This document shows, piece by piece, positions 43,622 to 51,423 of a DNA stretch of 64,000 nucleotides. A program made the position numbers and the translations under genes. Position 1 is the first letter of the stretch. Each line of letters begins with the position of its first letter. The stretch is taken from NCBI RefSeq assembly GCF_017876435.1, contig NZ_JAGIOA010000001.1, positions 1,302,001 to 1,366,000 of the forward strand, in the 5' to 3' direction. A model generated the notes under the pieces. It ran no database searches, had not been told where the DNA came from, and saw only the letters and a program-made list of their open reading frames with translations. This DNA comes from Microbacterium phyllosphaerae (GTDB lineage: Bacteria; Actinomycetota; Actinomycetes; Actinomycetales; Microbacteriaceae).

Positions 43622-45217
43622 ATGACCGGGGAGAACATTGCCGTGCGCGCGCACGGAACGACGATCGGCCGAGGAACGGCGATCGGCGGAGAGAAGAAGG
43701 CGCTTCGGGGGCGAGTCGTCTCGATCATCGTGGGGATGGTCGTGGCGGTCGTGGGGATGCTCGGGGCCGCGTCGCCGGCTGCGGCAGCACCCACGGTGAC
43801 CTACCCCGGAGCCATCAGCGCCGTGGCGCTCGAGAATCAGCACGGCGACGGGCCGCTGGGGCAGTGGCAGACCGTGCGGATCACCGGTGAGTGGGCGGTT
43901 CCTGCGGGAGCTCAGGCGGGTGAGACCTTCGGTATGACACTGCCGGACGAGTTCAGCAGACAGGCGGCGGGGGTCTTCACGATCACCGATCCGGTGACCG
44001 GCGAGATCATGGCGAACTGCACGGTCGCTGCCGGACAGGGTCCTGATCTGGTGTGCACTCTGACCGATGCCGTCAACGGCAAGGAGGACGTCCGCGGATC
44101 GTTCTGGATGCAGGCGACCGCCTCGCAGAGCACCACGTCCGAGACGGTCTCGTTCGACCTCGGCGACACCATCGAGATCGTCGACCTTCCGGGCGACGGC
44201 GGCGTCGTCCCGGTGAACCCCGCGGAAGAGGAGCAGCCCTACAAGTACGGCGATGCGACGGCGACCGATGGGCTGCTCAAGTGGGTCGTGGGGATCCCGA
44301 GCGGCTTCGTCCACGACGGAACCTTCACGATCGCGGACACCCTCGACGCAGGACTCACGGGGCACCACTACACCGGTGACGTGCGTCTCAGCCAGCGTGC
44401 GGTCGCGAACGGGGTGCTGGTCGGCGACTGGACGGTCGTCGACCCCGCGAAGTACCAGATGACCGTCGCAGACGACGGCGGCTCATTCGACTTCGCGGCA
44501 TCAGGTCTGCCGGCCGGTGGCTTCGCTTACGAGCTCCTGTACTACACGCAGGCCGACGGTCCGGTGGTGAAGGGCGAGGTGTTCGGCAATCACGCGATCG
44601 TCGACACGGTGGAGACGTCTGCGACCCACACGGTCACCGAATCCGGCGGAGGAGACGGCAGCGGAGTCGTCTACACGACCTTCGGGATCTCGAAGACGCT
44701 CACGGGGGCGCAGGCCGACGCGGCGCGCACCGCGACCTACACCGTGAAGTACTCCATCAAGGGAGCGGATGCTCCGGCGAAGACCATGGTCGTCCCGGTC
44801 GGGCAGGCGGTGGTGAGTGATCGTGCGCCCCTCGGATCGACCTTCGTGATCGAGGAGATCGACCTTCCCGTCATTTCGGGCGTGACCTGGGGTGCCTGGA
44901 GCATCTCCGGCGACGGGGTGGTCGATGCGGGGAACGGCACCTACGAGGTGACACCCGGATCCGCTGCGGGGGTGACTCTCACGCTCACGAACGTCGCCAA
45001 CCCGACTCCTGTCGTGAAGCCCACTCCGGCGCCGACACCCGCGAACGTTCCGACGCCGACGCCGACGCCGACGCCCGTCACGGTGCCCGGGTCGCTGGCA
45101 CTGACCGGCGGTGACAACGGTTCCGGATTCCTGGCTCTCGCGGTCGCCCTGATCGTCGGCGGAGGGCTCGCGACCGGGATCGCCGCGAAGCGGAGGTCGA
45201 GCGCCGCACGCCGCTGA
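43622..45217 (+). CDS. LAxTG-anchored surface protein with Ig-like adhesin domains
   Basis: 531-aa secreted protein. A long N-region leads into a signal peptide ending near SPAAAAP. The N-terminal part resembles the DEv-IgG fold of Gram-positive adhesins (TLPDEFSRQAAGVFTI, with MANCTVA and a later LVCTL pair of cysteines). A SdrG/DUF5979-like domain (~355-465) follows, then a PT-rich wall-spanning linker, and the sorting signal LALTG at 492-496 with helix and basic tail. I chose ATG 43622 (GGGG 6 nt upstream); ATG 43577 or 43616 would add up to 15 residues. It is a probable wall-attached adhesin, paired in location with the giant surface protein. Confidence 0.82.
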   Translation: MTGENIAVRAHGTTIGRGTAIGGEKKALRGRVVSIIVGMVVAVVGMLGAASPAAAAPTVTYPGAISAVALENQHGDGPLGQWQTVRITGEWAVPAGAQAGETFGMTLPDEFSRQAAGVFTITDPVTGEIMANCTVAAGQGPDLVCTLTDAVNGKEDVRGSFWMQATASQSTTSETVSFDLGDTIEIVDLPGDGGVVPVNPAEEEQPYKYGDATATDGLLKWVVGIPSGFVHDGTFTIADTLDAGLTGHHYTGDVRLSQRAVANGVLVGDWTVVDPAKYQMTVADDGGSFDFAASGLPAGGFAYELLYYTQADGPVVKGEVFGNHAIVDTVETSATHTVTESGGGDGSGVVYTTFGISKTLTGAQADAARTATYTVKYSIKGADAPAKTMVVPVGQAVVSDRAPLGSTFVIEEIDLPVISGVTWGAWSISGDGVVDAGNGTYEVTPGSAAGVTLTLTNVANPTPVVKPTPAPTPANVPTPTPTPTPVTVPGSLALTGGDNGSGFLALAVALIVGGGLATGIAAKRRSSAARR

Positions 45218-45230
45218 CCGCAGCACGAAC

Positions 45231-45272
45231 CCGACAGCGGGTGGTCACCCTGTGGTGACCACCCGCTGTCGG
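45231..45272. terminator. Bidirectional terminator between convergent genes
   Basis: Perfect 19-bp arms (45231-45249 and 45254-45272) around CTGT, between the surface-protein gene (+) and the membrane-exporter gene (-). Confidence 0.88.
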
Positions 45273-45285
45273 TGCGGTGACGAGA

Positions 45286-45822
45286 TCAGCGGATCGCGTA
45301 GACCGCGCTGCCCACGATCACGGCGACGATGGTGGTCCAGCCGATGATCGCGACGGCCTGCCAGATGAGGATGCGCACCTTGCCGACGCCGGCGGCGGCG
45401 AGCATCGTGGCGGTGAACTGGGTCGGCAGCAGCAGCGGGCCGAGCAGGCTCACCCCGGGAACGCCGTAGCGCTCGAACGCCCTCTGGAACTTCTCCCTGC
45501 GTGCGCCGCCGCGCTCGGACTCCGCGGGGACCGACTCGACGCCGCCGCTCGTGCCGGCGAGCACCGCCTCGCGGCTGCGACTGCGGTTCACGATCGCGGT
45601 GCGGGCCCCTGAGCTGGCGATCGCCAGCACGGCCACGCAGAGGAAGTTGCCCACCATCGCCGCGATGGCGGCGACGACGGGGTGGATGCCGCCGATGATG
45701 CCGATCGACACGGCGCCCTCTCCCTCGATGAAGGGGATGGCCCCGGCCAGGGCGACGATGAGCGGCTGGACGAGTTCGGGCACCTGGGCGACGAAGCCCT
45801 GGAAGGTCTCGATGAGGTTCAT
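45286..45822 (-). CDS. Small multidrug-export-type membrane protein (COG2426-like)
   Basis: 178-aa membrane protein. The N-terminal AGAIPFIEGEGAVSIGII and the later YGVPGVSLLGPLLLPTQFT are hallmarks of the COG2426 group (predicted small multidrug exporters with a DedA-like fold). Four to five helices are predicted, with a charged cytoplasmic loop. ATG 45822 has GGAG 7 nt upstream. Its function in this organism is unproven. It is convergent with the surface-protein gene and divergent from the sensor kinase gene. Confidence 0.82.
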   Translation of the reverse strand: MNLIETFQGFVAQVPELVQPLIVALAGAIPFIEGEGAVSIGIIGGIHPVVAAIAAMVGNFLCVAVLAIASSGARTAIVNRSRSREAVLAGTSGGVESVPAESERGGARREKFQRAFERYGVPGVSLLGPLLLPTQFTATMLAAAGVGKVRILIWQAVAIIGWTTIVAVIVGSAVYAIR

Positions 45823-45944
45823 GGAGTGCTCCTGACGGTGTGAGCGCCGGAGTCCCCGACGCGATGGATCCAGTTCATCGCGTCCCCTCGCAGAGCGGCA
45901 GTGTCGAGCCGTCACTCTTTTCCGGGTGCTTCACCCGCCGCATC

Positions 45945-45960
45945 CGTGACATCTGTCACG
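45945..45960. promoter_or_regulatory. Operator palindrome at the two-component promoter
   Basis: A perfect inverted repeat, CGTGACA-TC-TGTCACG, lies 4 nt before the -10 box TATGGT (45965-45970) of the kinase gene. NarL/DesR-type regulators bind such dyads, so autoregulation by the response regulator is likely. Confidence 0.65.
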
Positions 45961-45976
45961 CCCGTATGGTGGGGGC

Positions 45977-47200
45977 ATGCACAGCCCTTCCTCGGTCGTC
46001 GAGCCGCTCGGCGATCCGTCGCTCGGAGCCCGTCAGCTCGCCCGCGGGATCACCGCCACCTGGTGGTACACGTTCTCCGCCGTGGTGTTCCTCGAGCTCT
46101 TCCTCGTGCTGGTGTGGACACTCGAGGCGTTCGCTGCACCCGGAGACGCGATCGCACCGGTGGTCGTCGGCCTCGGTGGCATCGTCTGGTGGCTGTCGAC
46201 CATGATCCTTCTCTGGGCCTACCGGCACCGCGTCGACGCCGAGCCGGGCATCCCGTGGGCGCGCATCGTCCCTCCGCTGCTCGTCGCCACGGGGTACGGC
46301 GCACTGGCCGGGATCGTGGCAGACAGCTGGCTGCTCGCGCTCATGCCGATCGCGCAGTCGGTCGTGCTCCTCAACTGGCCGCGCGGAGTGCGGCTGCGGA
46401 TCGTGGTCCTGACGACCGCGCTGCTCTTCGCGCTCGCGTTCATCGACGGGGCCCGCGGCGCGATGGAGCCCGGTGCGCCCGGATGGCTGCCCGCTCTGTA
46501 TGCCATTCTCATCCCCGCGATGTCGGTGAGTTCGCTCTGGTGGTGGGACGTGCTCGTCACACTCGATCGAGCGAGGGCATCGGAGGCGCGGCTCGCGGCG
46601 ACCCAGGAACGTCTGCGGGTCGCCACCGATGTGCACGACCTCCAAGGGCATCATCTCCAGGTGATCGCGCTGCAGCTCGAACTCGCCGAGCGACTCATGG
46701 GGCGCGATGCCGAGGCTGCCCTCGAGCAGCTGCAGGCCGCCCGGGTGAGCGTCGACGAGGCGCGGCAGGGCACGCGCGATCTCGCGACACGGTTCCGCTC
46801 GGTGCCGCTGGGCGACGAGGTGGCCAACGCTCGAGACCTGCTCAGCGCTGCCGGACTCGAGGTGGAGGCAGAGATCGCTACGGATGCCGATGACGCACCG
46901 GCATCCGCTCTGGGTCCCGTGATCCGAGAGACGACCACCAACGTGCTGCGCCACGGCGGCGGACGCCACGCGCGGCTCACCCTCACCAGGGTGCCCGAGG
47001 GGTGGCGCTACGAGGTCGTGAACGACATGAGCGTCGAGGTCGTCGCCGAGTCTGTCGGCTCGGGGCTCGACGGAGTGCGGCGCCGCATCGCGGAGGTGGG
47101 TGGCACGTCGGATGTGCATGCGGCGGGAGGCGATTTCGTCGTCGTGGTGACCGTGCCGGCGGGCGACGATGCGTCGTTCGCTCGAGGAGGTTCACGATGA
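45977..47200 (+). CDS. DesK-like sensor histidine kinase
   Basis: 407-aa membrane kinase. About five or six N-terminal helices (~25-190) form the sensor. The HisKA_3 dimerisation helix has VHDLQGHHLQVIALQLELAE with phospho-acceptor H220, and a truncated HATPase domain follows with RETTTNVLRHG (N box) and GSGLDGVRRRI (G box). The mRNA is predicted leaderless: TATGGT is 6 nt before the ATG. The stop overlaps the response regulator start (ATGA at 47197). The signal is unknown; membrane-state sensing as in DesK is a reasonable guess. Confidence 0.92.
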   Translation: MHSPSSVVEPLGDPSLGARQLARGITATWWYTFSAVVFLELFLVLVWTLEAFAAPGDAIAPVVVGLGGIVWWLSTMILLWAYRHRVDAEPGIPWARIVPPLLVATGYGALAGIVADSWLLALMPIAQSVVLLNWPRGVRLRIVVLTTALLFALAFIDGARGAMEPGAPGWLPALYAILIPAMSVSSLWWWDVLVTLDRARASEARLAATQERLRVATDVHDLQGHHLQVIALQLELAERLMGRDAEAALEQLQAARVSVDEARQGTRDLATRFRSVPLGDEVANARDLLSAAGLEVEAEIATDADDAPASALGPVIRETTTNVLRHGGGRHARLTLTRVPEGWRYEVVNDMSVEVVAESVGSGLDGVRRRIAEVGGTSDVHAAGGDFVVVVTVPAGDDASFARGGSR

Positions 47201-47799
47201 TCCGCGTGCTTCTGGCCGATGACGAGGGGATGATCCGTTCGGCGCTCGCCGCGCTGCTGAGACTCGAGGGCGACATCGAGGTCGTCGCGGAATGCGCCGA
47301 CGGCGAGCAGGCGGTGGCCGAGGCGCTGCGGTTGATGCCCGACGTGTGCCTGCTCGACCTCGAGATGCCGGGGCTCGACGGCGTCGAGGTCGCCGAGAGG
47401 CTGAACAGGTCCATCCCCACCCGCTGCGTCGTCGTGACCCGTCATGCCCGGCCCGGCGTGCTGAGGCGGGCGCTCGCCTCGGGGGTCTCGGGTTTCCTGC
47501 CCAAGTCCCGTGGAGCCGATCAGGTCGCCGACGTGATCCGCAGGGTTGCGGCGGGCGCGCGCTATGTGGACCCGGAGATCGCGGCGGATGCGCTCAGCGA
47601 CGAGCGGTCGCCGTTGACCGATCGTGAACTCGACGTGCTGCGGGCGGGCCGCCGAGGCCAGACGACAGGGCAGATCGCGAAAACGCTGTCGCTGGCGCCC
47701 GGCACGGTGCGGAACCACATCTCCGCGGTGCTCGCGAAGCTGTCGGTCGGAACCAGGCAGCAGGCGGTGCTCCTCGCCGAAGAGCGCGGCTGGATCTGA
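47197..47799 (+). CDS. NarL/LuxR family response regulator
   Basis: 200-aa regulator with a receiver domain (D8/D9 acidic pocket, phosphorylated D54, the conserved Lys in FLPKS) and a LuxR-type helix-turn-helix (~138-198, LTDRELDVLRAG to VRNHISAVLAKL). GGAGG lies 6 nt before ATG 47197. It works with the kinase upstream. The CGTGACA/TGTCACG palindrome upstream of the kinase is its best candidate binding site in the window. Other targets are outside or unrecognised. Confidence 0.93.
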   Translation: MIRVLLADDEGMIRSALAALLRLEGDIEVVAECADGEQAVAEALRLMPDVCLLDLEMPGLDGVEVAERLNRSIPTRCVVVTRHARPGVLRRALASGVSGFLPKSRGADQVADVIRRVAAGARYVDPEIAADALSDERSPLTDRELDVLRAGRRGQTTGQIAKTLSLAPGTVRNHISAVLAKLSVGTRQQAVLLAEERGWI

Positions 47800-47900
47800 A
47801 CGCGAGAGCGCTGCGCCCGAGCCGGGAGACGGAGGGCGGGTGAGGCCGTGGGAGGTGGCCCCACCCGCGAGCCACGCGGAAAAGGGGAGAGCGCGGCCCG

Positions 47901-47940
47901 GACGTGGAGCGAGCGCTTACCCCCAGCCTCACTCCACGTC
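47901..47940. terminator. Hairpin between the two-component and CDF genes
   Basis: Arms 47901-47913 and 47928-47940 pair at 12 of 13 positions around a 14-nt loop. It lies in the 208-bp gap (47800-48007) between convergent genes, which otherwise holds nothing I can support. Confidence 0.55.
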
Positions 47941-48007
47941 TCACATGCAAGACCCGCAGATCGCAGGATCGTGACGCGGGTGGCGGAAATCTCCGCAGAC
48001 CGCGTCG

Positions 48008-48703
48008 TCAGCGGCCTTCGTGGTGGTCGTGGTGGTCGTGGTGGTCGTGCTCGTGGTCGTGCTCGTCTTCCAGGATCATGCCGACGGATGTCGCGCAGGC
48101 GTCGCCCTTCCACGCCTCCACGCCTTCGCGTATGGCGAAGAACGCGATGACGAGTCCGGCGACGGCATCCGCCCACCACCAGCCGAACAGGCTGTTGAGG
48201 GCGAGGCCGATCAGCACCGCAGCTGACAGATACGTGCAGATCAGCGTCTGCTTCGAATCGGCGATGGCCGTGGCCGAGCCGACCTCCTGCCCGGCGCGCC
48301 GCTCCGCGAGGGACACGAGGGGCATGATGACGACGCTGAGCGCGGTCAGGACGAGTCCGACGGTGCTGTGCGCGGGGCGATCGCCGCTGATCAGCGAGAG
48401 TGCCGACGATGCCGCGACGTAGATCGCGAGGGCGAAGAAGGCGACGGCGATCACCCGCAGTGTGGGCTTCTCCCATCGTTCGGGGTCGCGTCGGGTGAAC
48501 TGCCAGGCGACCGCCGCGGCCGACAGCACCTCGATGCTCGAGTCGAGCCCGAATCCGATCAGAGCCGCGGAGGATGCGACCGACCCGGCCGTGATCGCGA
48601 CCACCGCCTCGATCAGGTTGTACGCGATGGTGAATGCCACGATGAGCCGGATGCGGCGATGGAGCGTCGCGCGGCGTGCGGGAGTGAGTGCGGTCGTCGT
48701 CAT
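48008..48703 (-). CDS. CDF-type metal efflux protein with a His-rich tail
   Basis: 231-aa cation diffusion facilitator-like protein with about five helices. GFGLDSSIEV and IADSKQTL supply the intramembrane Asp residues of the transport site. The C-terminus is strikingly His/Asp-rich (EHDHEHDHHDHHDHHEGR), which would gather or sense metal in the cytoplasm. The start overlaps the stop of the CmtR-like gene (TGATG). The sensor chemistry suggests Cd/Pb, and the tail fits Zn or Cd export. Its cytoplasmic domain is shorter than in typical CDF proteins. Confidence 0.85.
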   Translation of the reverse strand: MTTTALTPARRATLHRRIRLIVAFTIAYNLIEAVVAITAGSVASSAALIGFGLDSSIEVLSAAAVAWQFTRRDPERWEKPTLRVIAVAFFALAIYVAASSALSLISGDRPAHSTVGLVLTALSVVIMPLVSLAERRAGQEVGSATAIADSKQTLICTYLSAAVLIGLALNSLFGWWWADAVAGLVIAFFAIREGVEAWKGDACATSVGMILEDEHDHEHDHHDHHDHHEGR

Positions 48704-49041
48704 CAGCAGGTGCATCCTTCTCCGTCGCAGCAGTCGGGTTCGACGATCAGCACGACCTGCAGCAGTGCGTCGAGGGCCGGCGAGAGATGGGGGTCCGCCA
48801 GCTGGTACCTGCTGCGTCGCCCGTCCGGAACGCTCTCGACCAGTCCGCAGCCGCGAAGGCACGAGAGATGATTCGACAGGAGCTGTCGACTGACACCGAG
48901 CTGCTCCGCGAGATCGGAGGGATACGCGGGATCGTCGCGGAGCGCCAGCAGGATGGCCGCGCGCGTCGAATCCGACAGAGCGTGCCCCAGCCGGGCGAGT
49001 GCTGCGGTGTGGGTGGGCGAAGCCGTGAGAGTCACGGTCAT
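48703..49041 (-). CDS. CmtR-like ArsR/SmtB metal sensor repressor
   Basis: 112-aa winged-helix repressor. The recognition region is LSNHLSCLRGCGLV, with C61 and C65 in helix 4 in the same C-x3-C arrangement as C57 and C61 of mycobacterial CmtR, the Cd(II)/Pb(II) sensor. The tail adds C104, C105, C110 and C112, near the third CmtR ligand (C102). ATG 49041 or the internal GTG 49035 could be the start; TACTGT lies 7 nt before that GTG. A TCAG/CTGA repeat lies upstream at 49064-49077. It probably represses itself and the CDF gene that overlaps its stop codon. Confidence 0.88.
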   Translation of the reverse strand: MTVTLTASPTHTAALARLGHALSDSTRAAILLALRDDPAYPSDLAEQLGVSRQLLSNHLSCLRGCGLVESVPDGRRSRYQLADPHLSPALDALLQVVLIVEPDCCDGEGCTC

Positions 49042-49160
49042 CACAGTACAGCCGATGATGAACTCAGCGAAATCTGAATCGAGCGTCGGCAACATCGGCG
49101 AAACGTCCGCTCGGTACCGTGGCACAGGCGACGGACGCCGAGAACGAGGAGACGAGCAGC

Positions 49161-49640
49161 ATGAGCGTGACGATCGAGCGCGTGGCCTGGACGCATCCGG
49201 ATGCCGAGCGGCTTCGCGCGGCTCAGAGGGTCGAGCTCGACGCTCGCTACGGCAGCGATGATCACGAGCCGGGGATCGTTCCCTCGGCAGACGACGTGCC
49301 GGTCTTCCTGCTCGCGCGCGACGCGCACGGAGAGGCGATCGTGTGCGGTGGACTGCGGCTGCTCGACGACGAGGCGCTCAGCGACGGTGTCGCCGAGATC
49401 AAACGGATGTACGCCGCCCCGCAGGCGCGTGGCACGGGAGCAGCCACCGCGCTGCTGAGGGCTCTCGAAGGGGCCGCCGGCGAGCTCGGCCTGCGTCTCC
49501 TGGTGCTCGAGACCGGCACGGCTCAGCCCGATGCGGTGCGCTTCTACGAACGGGAGGGCTACGCCCCGATCCCGCTCTACGGGCACTACATCGGCAGCGA
49601 TCTCTCGCTCTGCTTCGCGAAGGCGCTCGCCGCGGCGTGA
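49161..49640 (+). CDS. GNAT family N-acetyltransferase
   Basis: 159-aa single-domain GNAT protein. The acetyl-CoA loop is AAPQARGTGAATALL (about residues 84-98), with EIKRMYA before it and the closing AVRFYEREGYAPIPLYG after it. The substrate is unknown. ATG 49161 is used, with GAGGAG upstream; the ORF extends to 49119. It lies between the metal-sensor gene (divergent) and treZ (convergent) and shares no clear function with either. Confidence 0.88.
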   Translation: MSVTIERVAWTHPDAERLRAAQRVELDARYGSDDHEPGIVPSADDVPVFLLARDAHGEAIVCGGLRLLDDEALSDGVAEIKRMYAAPQARGTGAATALLRALEGAAGELGLRLLVLETGTAQPDAVRFYEREGYAPIPLYGHYIGSDLSLCFAKALAAA

Positions 49641-49665
49641 GCTCCGCAGAGACGAGCCGCCCCGA

Positions 49666-51423
49666 TCAGTCGGCGGGGCCGACGATCACGGCCGACTCGG
49701 GCGAGAGCGCGATCATCCGCGCGCCGATCCGGCCGGGGGCCGTCTCGAGCAGCACCCGGGCGTCGGGCTCCAGCTCGAACTCGACCTCCTCGCCGGTGAG
49801 GTTCACGAGCACGGAGAGGTGCCCGCGATCGATGCGGTACGCCCGCGCATCCGGAGCTGCATCCCGGTGCGAGACGGTGACGGTCGTGTGCGCCATGTCG
49901 GGGTCAGTGAATTCGGCGCGCTCCTGCCGCAGTGAGATCAGGCGGCGGTAGAGATCGAGCAGCTCGGCGTGCGCCGGAGTCAAGACCTCGCTCCAGTCGA
50001 GGTGCGAGCGCTCGAACGTCGCCGGATCCTGTGGATCGGGCACCAGCGACGGGTCCCAGCCCATACGGGCGAACTCGGCGATGCGCCCCTCGGCGGTGGC
50101 CCGGGCGAGCTCCGGTTCCTTGTGCGAGGTGAAGAACTGCCAGGGCGTCGACGCTCCCCACTCCTCGCCCATGAACAGCATGGGTGTGCCCGGGGCGGTC
50201 AAAGTGAGCACTGCGGCGACCGCGAGACGGCCGGGCGACAGCGACGCCGAGAGGCGGTCACCGGCAGCACGGTTGCCGATCTGGTCGTGATCCTGCGCGA
50301 AGGTGACGAGGCGCCAGGCGGGGACGCTCGCAGGCAGGGGAGCGCCGTGAGCGCGACCGCGGAACGACGAGTACGTGCCGTCGTGGAAGAAGCCGCCCTC
50401 GGAGACCTTGACCATGGCGTCCGGTGCGGCGAAGTCCTCGTAGTAGCCGTCGGTTTCACCGGTGAGGGCCACATGGACGGCGTGATGCCAGTCGTCCGAC
50501 CACTGCGCCGTGAGTCCGTACCCGCCGGCGTCGCGCGGAAGGATGAGGGTCGGGTCGTTCAGGTCGGACTCCGCGATCAGGCTGAGCGGTCGTTCGAGCC
50601 GAGCGGAGAGCGCGTCGACGCGTTCGGCGAGCTCCTGCAGGATGTGCGGCGTGCGCTCGTCCTGGAGCGCATGCACGGCATCGAGACGCAGCCCGTCGAC
50701 GTGGAAGTCGCGCAGCCACATCAGTGCGTTCTCGATGATGTACTCGCGCACCGCCGACTCGTCGAGGTTCACCGAGTCGCCCCACGCGGTGTGCTCGCCG
50801 TCACGCAGGTACGGCCCGAACTCGGGCAGGTAGTTGCCGCTCGGGCCCAGGTGGTTGTAGACCACGTCCTGGATCACTGCGAGGCCGCGGGCGTGCGCGG
50901 CATCCACGAGGCGCTGGTAGCCGGCGGGGCCGCCGTAGCCCTCGTGCACCGCGTACCAGAGCACGCCGTCGTAGCCCCAGTTCCACTCGCCGCTGACCGC
51001 GTTGACCGGAAGCAGCTCGATGTGCGTGATCCCGAGCCCGACCAGGTGATCGAGGCGCCCGATCAGTGCGTCGAGGGTGCCATCGGGAGTGAACGTGCCC
51101 ACATGCAGTTCGTAGATGACCGCGCCGTCCAGCGGCCGCCCCGTCCAGCTCGTGTCGGTCCACTCGAAGCGCGAGGCGTCGAACAGGGCGGATGGTCCGT
51201 GCACGCCGCGCGGCTGTCGCCGCGATCGGGGATCCGGTCGCAGATCGTGGCTGCCGTCGAGGAGGAAGCCGTACCGCTCGCCCTCTGACATGGCCACGTC
51301 GGTCCGCCACCAGCCGGGATCCGATTCGGCAGGCGTCATGTCGTGCTCCGAGATGAGCACGCAGGCAGGGGTCAGCCGACGCAGGCGCACGCTCTGCGCG
51401 CGCGGCGCCCAGACAGGGATCAC
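49666..51423 (-). CDS. treZ: Malto-oligosyltrehalose trehalohydrolase
   Basis: 585-aa GH13 enzyme that releases trehalose from maltooligosyl trehalose. Catalytic residues are visible: nucleophile Asp in VDGLRLDAVHA, acid Glu in IAESDLND, and the transition-state Asp in FAQDHDQIGNR. The N-terminal beta domain (WAPRAQSVRLR) and C-terminal beta domain are present. It starts at GTG 51423, overlapping the treY stop (GTGA). It is the last gene of the four-gene trehalose operon. Confidence 0.95.
   Translation of the reverse strand: MIPVWAPRAQSVRLRRLTPACVLISEHDMTPAESDPGWWRTDVAMSEGERYGFLLDGSHDLRPDPRSRRQPRGVHGPSALFDASRFEWTDTSWTGRPLDGAVIYELHVGTFTPDGTLDALIGRLDHLVGLGITHIELLPVNAVSGEWNWGYDGVLWYAVHEGYGGPAGYQRLVDAAHARGLAVIQDVVYNHLGPSGNYLPEFGPYLRDGEHTAWGDSVNLDESAVREYIIENALMWLRDFHVDGLRLDAVHALQDERTPHILQELAERVDALSARLERPLSLIAESDLNDPTLILPRDAGGYGLTAQWSDDWHHAVHVALTGETDGYYEDFAAPDAMVKVSEGGFFHDGTYSSFRGRAHGAPLPASVPAWRLVTFAQDHDQIGNRAAGDRLSASLSPGRLAVAAVLTLTAPGTPMLFMGEEWGASTPWQFFTSHKEPELARATAEGRIAEFARMGWDPSLVPDPQDPATFERSHLDWSEVLTPAHAELLDLYRRLISLRQERAEFTDPDMAHTTVTVSHRDAAPDARAYRIDRGHLSVLVNLTGEEVEFELEPDARVLLETAPGRIGARMIALSPESAVIVGPAD

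Noticed and set aside
48015..48075. GGTCGT/GTGGTC tandem DNA pattern
   Set aside because: It is the coding sequence of the His/Asp-rich tail of the CDF protein, not an independent repeat array.
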